Shown: piece by piece, positions 33,126 through 36,170 of the stretch
Layout: every line of letters starts with the position of its first letter
How positions within the stretch are numbered: the stretch's first letter is position 1
From: Pseudomonadales bacterium
GTDB lineage: Bacteria; Pseudomonadota; Gammaproteobacteria; Pseudomonadales; Azotimanducaceae
Direction of reading: 5' to 3'
NCBI GenBank assembly: GCA_021295895.1
Contig: JAGWBM010000024.1
Span: 1 to 36,170, forward strand
Length of the DNA: 36,170 bases
Program-made: the position numbers and the translations under genes
The notes under the pieces: generated by a model
What the model saw: the letters and a program-made list of their open reading frames with translations, nothing else
Database searches by the model: none
Told to the model about the DNA's origin: nothing

Positions 33126-34256
33126 GTGAACTTTGAATTCTCCGACGAGCAGAACCTGCTTCGCGAACAGGCGCTCGGCTTTCTCCAGGAGCAATGCCCC
33201 TATTCCGCCGTACGCGCCATTCTCGACGGCGACGCCGCCTACGACGAAGAACTCTGGAAGCAGATCGGCGAACTCGGCTGGACCGCCGTGGTCATTCCCG
33301 AAGCCCACGGTGGATTGGGGCTCTCCTACCTCGAACTCTGCGTGATCGCCGAAGAGCTAGGCCGGGCCGTCGCCCCGGTGCCGTTCTCGTCGTCGGTCTA
33401 TCTCGCCACCGAAGCGATCCTGATGGCGGGCAACGAGGCGCAGAAAGAGAAGTGGCTGCCGAAGCTCGCCACCGGCGAAGCAATCGGAACCTTCGCCCTC
33501 GGCGAAGGGCCCGGCCAGCCAAGACCCGAGAAGCTCACGACGCGGGCGACTGCCAACGGCATCTCGGGCACCAAGATCCCGGTGGCGGACGGCGACACGG
33601 CGGACTTCGCCGTGGTTGTGGCGAAATCCGAGACAGGCGACGGCGCAAGCCTGTTCCTCGCCGAACTCGACGGCGTCACCCGGGAATCGGTTGGCACATT
33701 GGATCCAACCCGGTCGCACGCCCAGATCACCTTCGACGACGAGGCCGCGGAACCACTCGGGGCCGACGGCGAAGGGTGGGCGATGACCCAGCGCCTGCTC
33801 GACCGGGCCGCGGTTCCGTTCGCGTGGGAACAGGTCGGCGGTGCCGAGGCCGCCTTGGACATGGCGAAGGCCTACGCGCTGGAACGCTACGCCTTCGGTC
33901 GCCCCATCGCGAGCTACCAGGCGATCAAGCACAAACTCGCCGAGGCCTACGTCAAGAACACCCTGGCGCGCGCCAACTGCTACTACGGCGCCTGGGCGTT
34001 GTCCACCGATGCCGACGAACTACCCGCCGCCGCGGCGACGGCCCGGGTCAGCGCGACGCAGGCTTACTACTACGCGTCCAAGGAAAACATCCAGACCCAC
34101 GGCGGCATGGGCTTCACCTGGGAATTCGACTGCCAGTTCCACTACCGCCGCGCAAAGCTGCTGTCGGTCAACATCGGCAGCGAATCGTCCTGGCAGGACA
34201 AACTGATCAGCGCACTCGAACGCGACCGCGCCGCGGTCGCCCGCGATTCCGCTTGA
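33126..34256 (+). CDS. Acyl-CoA dehydrogenase (shorter subunit-like)
   Basis: 376 residues from GTG 33126, with AAGGA at 33115-33119 six bases upstream. It has the flavoprotein acyl-CoA dehydrogenase layout: N-terminal helices (FSDEQNLLREQALGFLQEQ), the GELGWTAVVIPEAHGGLGLS segment, a diverged central beta domain, and a C-terminal helical domain with RYAFGRPIASYQAIKHKLAE and THGGMGFTWEFDCQFHYRRA, whose TWE glutamate is the usual catalytic-base position. The diverged middle (ALGEGPGQPRP for the FAD/substrate loop) resembles one partner of heteromeric alpha2beta2 dehydrogenases used on bulky CoA esters such as steroid side chains. A second dehydrogenase gene follows after 37 bases. Confidence 0.9.
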   Translation: MNFEFSDEQNLLREQALGFLQEQCPYSAVRAILDGDAAYDEELWKQIGELGWTAVVIPEAHGGLGLSYLELCVIAEELGRAVAPVPFSSSVYLATEAILMAGNEAQKEKWLPKLATGEAIGTFALGEGPGQPRPEKLTTRATANGISGTKIPVADGDTADFAVVVAKSETGDGASLFLAELDGVTRESVGTLDPTRSHAQITFDDEAAEPLGADGEGWAMTQRLLDRAAVPFAWEQVGGAEAALDMAKAYALERYAFGRPIASYQAIKHKLAEAYVKNTLARANCYYGAWALSTDADELPAAAATARVSATQAYYYASKENIQTHGGMGFTWEFDCQFHYRRAKLLSVNIGSESSWQDKLISALERDRAAVARDSA

Positions 34257-34293
34257 CGCGGAATCGCCCTTCACAAACGAATATGGAGGTTCC

Positions 34294-35508
34294 ATGGACT
34301 TCAACGACGCCCCCGAGGAAGCCACTTTCCGGGAGGAAGCACGCGCCTGGCTCGAAGCCAACGTGCCGACCAACGACGAACTCAAGGGTCTCGACGAAAT
34401 CGAGGCCGCCAAGTTGTGGCAGAAGCGCAAGTACGACGCCGGCTGGGCATGCATCCGCTGGCCGGAGGAATATGGCGGCCGCGGTGCCAGCCCCATGGAA
34501 CAGGTCATCTGGAACCAGGAGGAAGGCAAGTTCCCGACGCCTGGGGGCGTATTCGCCATCGGCCAGGGCATGGCCGCGCCGACGCTGATGGCCTGGGCCA
34601 GCGAGGAGCACAAGCGCAGGCACCTGCCGCCGCTCGCGTCCGGCGAACACATCTGGTGCCAGTTGTTCAGCGAACCCGCCGGCGGCTCGGACCTGGCCGC
34701 TCTGCGTACCCGCGCCGAAAAGGACGGCGACGAGTGGGTGATCAACGGCCAGAAGATCTGGACCTCCGGGGCGCACTACTCCGACTACGGCATCCTCGTG
34801 GTGCGCACCGATCCGACGGTGCCAAAGCACAAGGGGCTGTCCTACTTCTTCCTCGACATGAAATCGCCGGGCGTCGACATCCGGCCCATCAAGCAGATCT
34901 CCGGCGGTGCCAACTTCAACGAGGTCTACTTCAACGACGTGCGCATTCCCGACGACCAACGCCTGGGCGCCGTCGGTCAGGGCTGGCAGGTGGCGCTGAC
35001 CACGCTCATGAACGAACGCTTGGCCATCGGCGCCGGGGGAATGGGCGGTGGCGTTGGATTCCGCCAGGTGTTCAACCTGGCGCGCAAGGTGGAGATCGAC
35101 GGCGAACCCGCGATCAACGACCGCAACGTGCGCGCCAAGCTCGCCACCTGGTATGCCCAGGAGACGGGCCTCAAATACACCGGCTACCGCGCGCTCTCGG
35201 CGCTTTCCCGCGGCGACACCCCCGGACCGGAGAACTCGATCGGCAAGCTCGTCGCTGCTGCGAAGACCCAGGACATGGCGTCCTTCGCGATGGATCTGCT
35301 CGAACTCTCAGGCGCCGTCTCCGATCCGGCCTACGCCGAAGCCCAGGGGGTATATCAAGCTACGTTCATGGGCGCGCCGGGAGGACGGATCGCCGGGGGC
35401 AGCGACGAGATCATGCTGAACATCCTCTCCGAGCGAGTCCTGGGGTTGCCCCAGGACGTCCGCGTCGACAAGGGGATTCCCTTCAACGAGGTGCCGACGG
35501 GACGGTAG
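34294..35508 (+). CDS. Acyl-CoA dehydrogenase (longer subunit-like)
   Basis: 404 residues from ATG 34294, with GGAGG at 34285-34289. Motifs: EEYGGRGASPMEQVIW, the FAD/substrate loop WCQLFSEPAGGSDLAALRTR, VINGQKIWTSGAHYSDYGIL, GGANFNEVYFNDVRIP, and the ending RIAGGSDEIMLNILSERVLG. Length and layout match the long partner of paired dehydrogenases. With the gene immediately upstream it probably forms a heteromeric FAD enzyme introducing an alpha,beta double bond into an acyl-CoA. No thiolase or hydratase genes are in the window, so the pathway is unresolved. Confidence 0.93.
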   Translation: MDFNDAPEEATFREEARAWLEANVPTNDELKGLDEIEAAKLWQKRKYDAGWACIRWPEEYGGRGASPMEQVIWNQEEGKFPTPGGVFAIGQGMAAPTLMAWASEEHKRRHLPPLASGEHIWCQLFSEPAGGSDLAALRTRAEKDGDEWVINGQKIWTSGAHYSDYGILVVRTDPTVPKHKGLSYFFLDMKSPGVDIRPIKQISGGANFNEVYFNDVRIPDDQRLGAVGQGWQVALTTLMNERLAIGAGGMGGGVGFRQVFNLARKVEIDGEPAINDRNVRAKLATWYAQETGLKYTGYRALSALSRGDTPGPENSIGKLVAAAKTQDMASFAMDLLELSGAVSDPAYAEAQGVYQATFMGAPGGRIAGGSDEIMLNILSERVLGLPQDVRVDKGIPFNEVPTGR

Positions 35509-35572
35509 TTGGGCAACCTACCGGCCAATCGGTACGACAAACCTGGTAGCGGGAACGGGCGCTCCCCGCAGT

Positions 35573-35857
35573 TCAATGGTACAACTGCGACTCGTCGGGA
35601 AGTGTCATTTGCTCCGCCTTCTCCAGGATGCGCGCCAGAAGGACATCGGCGTCACCGGATGCCTGCCTGCGCACCTGGGACATGGTGGACAGATCGTTCA
35701 GCGGGCGGCTCAGCTCGCACGGATCCTTTGCCTCGCAAAGGGACTTGCGGATACGCTGATAGATCGCCCGCTCCGTCGCGCGCCCCTCGGCGGATAGCTG
35801 GCGGATCAACTCGGCGAGGAGGGGTTCGATTTCGTTGCGGGCAACGACCGGGTTCAT
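35573..35857 (-). CDS. Hypothetical protein
   Basis: 94 residues from ATG 35857, supported by GGAAAG a few bases upstream; the frame continues another 34 codons upstream but those look non-coding. The protein is mostly predicted helix (VARNEIEPLLAELIRQL, then ATERAIYQRIRKSLCEAK) with no signal peptide and no recognised motif. It is convergent with the acyl-CoA dehydrogenase gene and divergent from the ribbon-helix-helix gene at the window end. I do not recognise the family. Confidence 0.55.
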   Translation of the reverse strand: MNPVVARNEIEPLLAELIRQLSAEGRATERAIYQRIRKSLCEAKDPCELSRPLNDLSTMSQVRRQASGDADVLLARILEKAEQMTLPDESQLYH

Positions 35858-35952
35858 GACTTTCCAAGTCGGTCGTCGGACCGTCTCAATCGATACGGGG
35901 ATTGTGCGCTTCGGCAGAGCCGAGGTAAACCGCAGGAACCGCAGGCTGCTCC

Positions 35953-35983
35953 TTGGCATTATAGCCCTGTGTCATGCTATACA
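35953..35983 (+). promoter_or_regulatory. Candidate sigma70-type promoter for the RHH gene
   Basis: TTGGCA (35953-35958) and TATACA (35978-35983) resemble -35 and -10 hexamers with a rather long 19-base spacer, 30 bases before ATG 36014. The stretch 35955-36013 is distinctly more AT-rich than the rest of the window, as expected for a promoter or operator region. Confidence 0.35.
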
Positions 35984-36013
35984 TAACCTATGCAATCCGT
36001 CCGTTAACATCTT

Positions 36014-36170
36014 ATGCTCACCCGCACAACGATCATGCTTGACGAGCCGACCCGGAAAGCAGCGCGGGAACTGGCGCTGGCCTACCAGTGCTCAACCTCC
36101 GAAGGCATCCGCCGCGCGATTCTCCGTCAACGCGATGCCGTGCTTGGAATCCCGGCCTCCCAACGCGAGG
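36014..36170 (+). CDS. Ribbon-helix-helix (CopG/VapB-like) protein, 5' part
   Basis: The first 52 codons from ATG 36014 run off the right edge. The start LTRTTIMLDEPTRKAARELA forms a beta-strand then helix, and CSTSEGIRRAILRQRDA a second helix, the pattern of Arc/CopG/VapB-type DNA-binding antitoxins. Such proteins dimerise through the strand, which inserts in the DNA major groove, and usually repress their own promoter; the AT-rich upstream region would be the target. Whether a toxin gene follows lies outside the window. Confidence 0.7.
   Translation, partial: MLTRTTIMLDEPTRKAARELALAYQCSTSEGIRRAILRQRDAVLGIPASQRE

Overview
The window is GC-rich, densely coded bacterial DNA, most probably a chromosome segment from an uncultivated proteobacterium. 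A gammaproteobacterial origin is a reasonable guess but unproven. Supporting signs are MacA/MacB-type export genes, a tiny bTHX ribosomal protein, paired acyl-CoA dehydrogenases, an HpcH/HpaI aldolase, frequent GTG/TTG starts and Shine-Dalgarno sites. I saw no rRNA, tRNA, phage genes, insertion sequence or CRISPR array.

Layout. 1-2737 (+): two HlyD-type adaptors and a MacB-like permease, the end of an efflux operon. 2798-2879: a paired-hairpin repeat. 2935-5650 (+): a VOC protein, then an eight-heme cytochrome/TPR gene broken by one in-frame TAA. 5851-6258 (-): a lone LytTR DNA-binding protein. 6359-8655 (+): a lysophospholipid-transporter/acyltransferase fusion coupled to a GNAT acetyltransferase. 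8658-9803 (-): a secreted TPR protein. 9903-16050 (-): a tight cluster transcribed as herA-sbcD-sbcC-nurA, the gene order known from archaeal double-strand-break resection operons; herA is frame-broken just before its P-loop. 16215-20284 (+): lumazine synthase, a GH20 hexosaminidase fused to an N-acetylhexosamine-kinase-like domain, and an HpcH/HpaI aldolase. 20312-21129: a possible gene remnant, a second paired-hairpin repeat, a peroxiredoxin with TGA at its peroxidatic position (probable selenoprotein, with a SECIS-like hairpin), and a 27-bp direct repeat. 21226-22839 (+): a TonB-domain lipoprotein, an MDR reductase and a truncated YoeB-type toxin. 22853-28181 (-): amidase, nitroreductase, bTHX, a metallo-beta-lactamase-fold protein without its metal motif, and NAD synthetase. 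28296-32801 (-): two ABC exporter half-transporters. 33126-35508 (+): two acyl-CoA dehydrogenases. 35573-36170: a hypothetical gene and the start of a ribbon-helix-helix protein.

How the genes fit together. The clearest system is herA-sbcD-sbcC-nurA: Mre11/Rad50-type end recognition plus HerA/NurA translocase-nuclease resection. The strongest single novelty is the peroxiredoxin: translated through TGA it has a complete PxxxTxxU active site and no cysteine at all. The GH20-kinase fusion would liberate and phosphorylate N-acetylhexosamine in one cytoplasmic polypeptide. Several genes are interrupted or truncated (cytochrome, herA, yoeB, possibly a beta-barrel gene), so either local gene decay or sequence errors must be considered.
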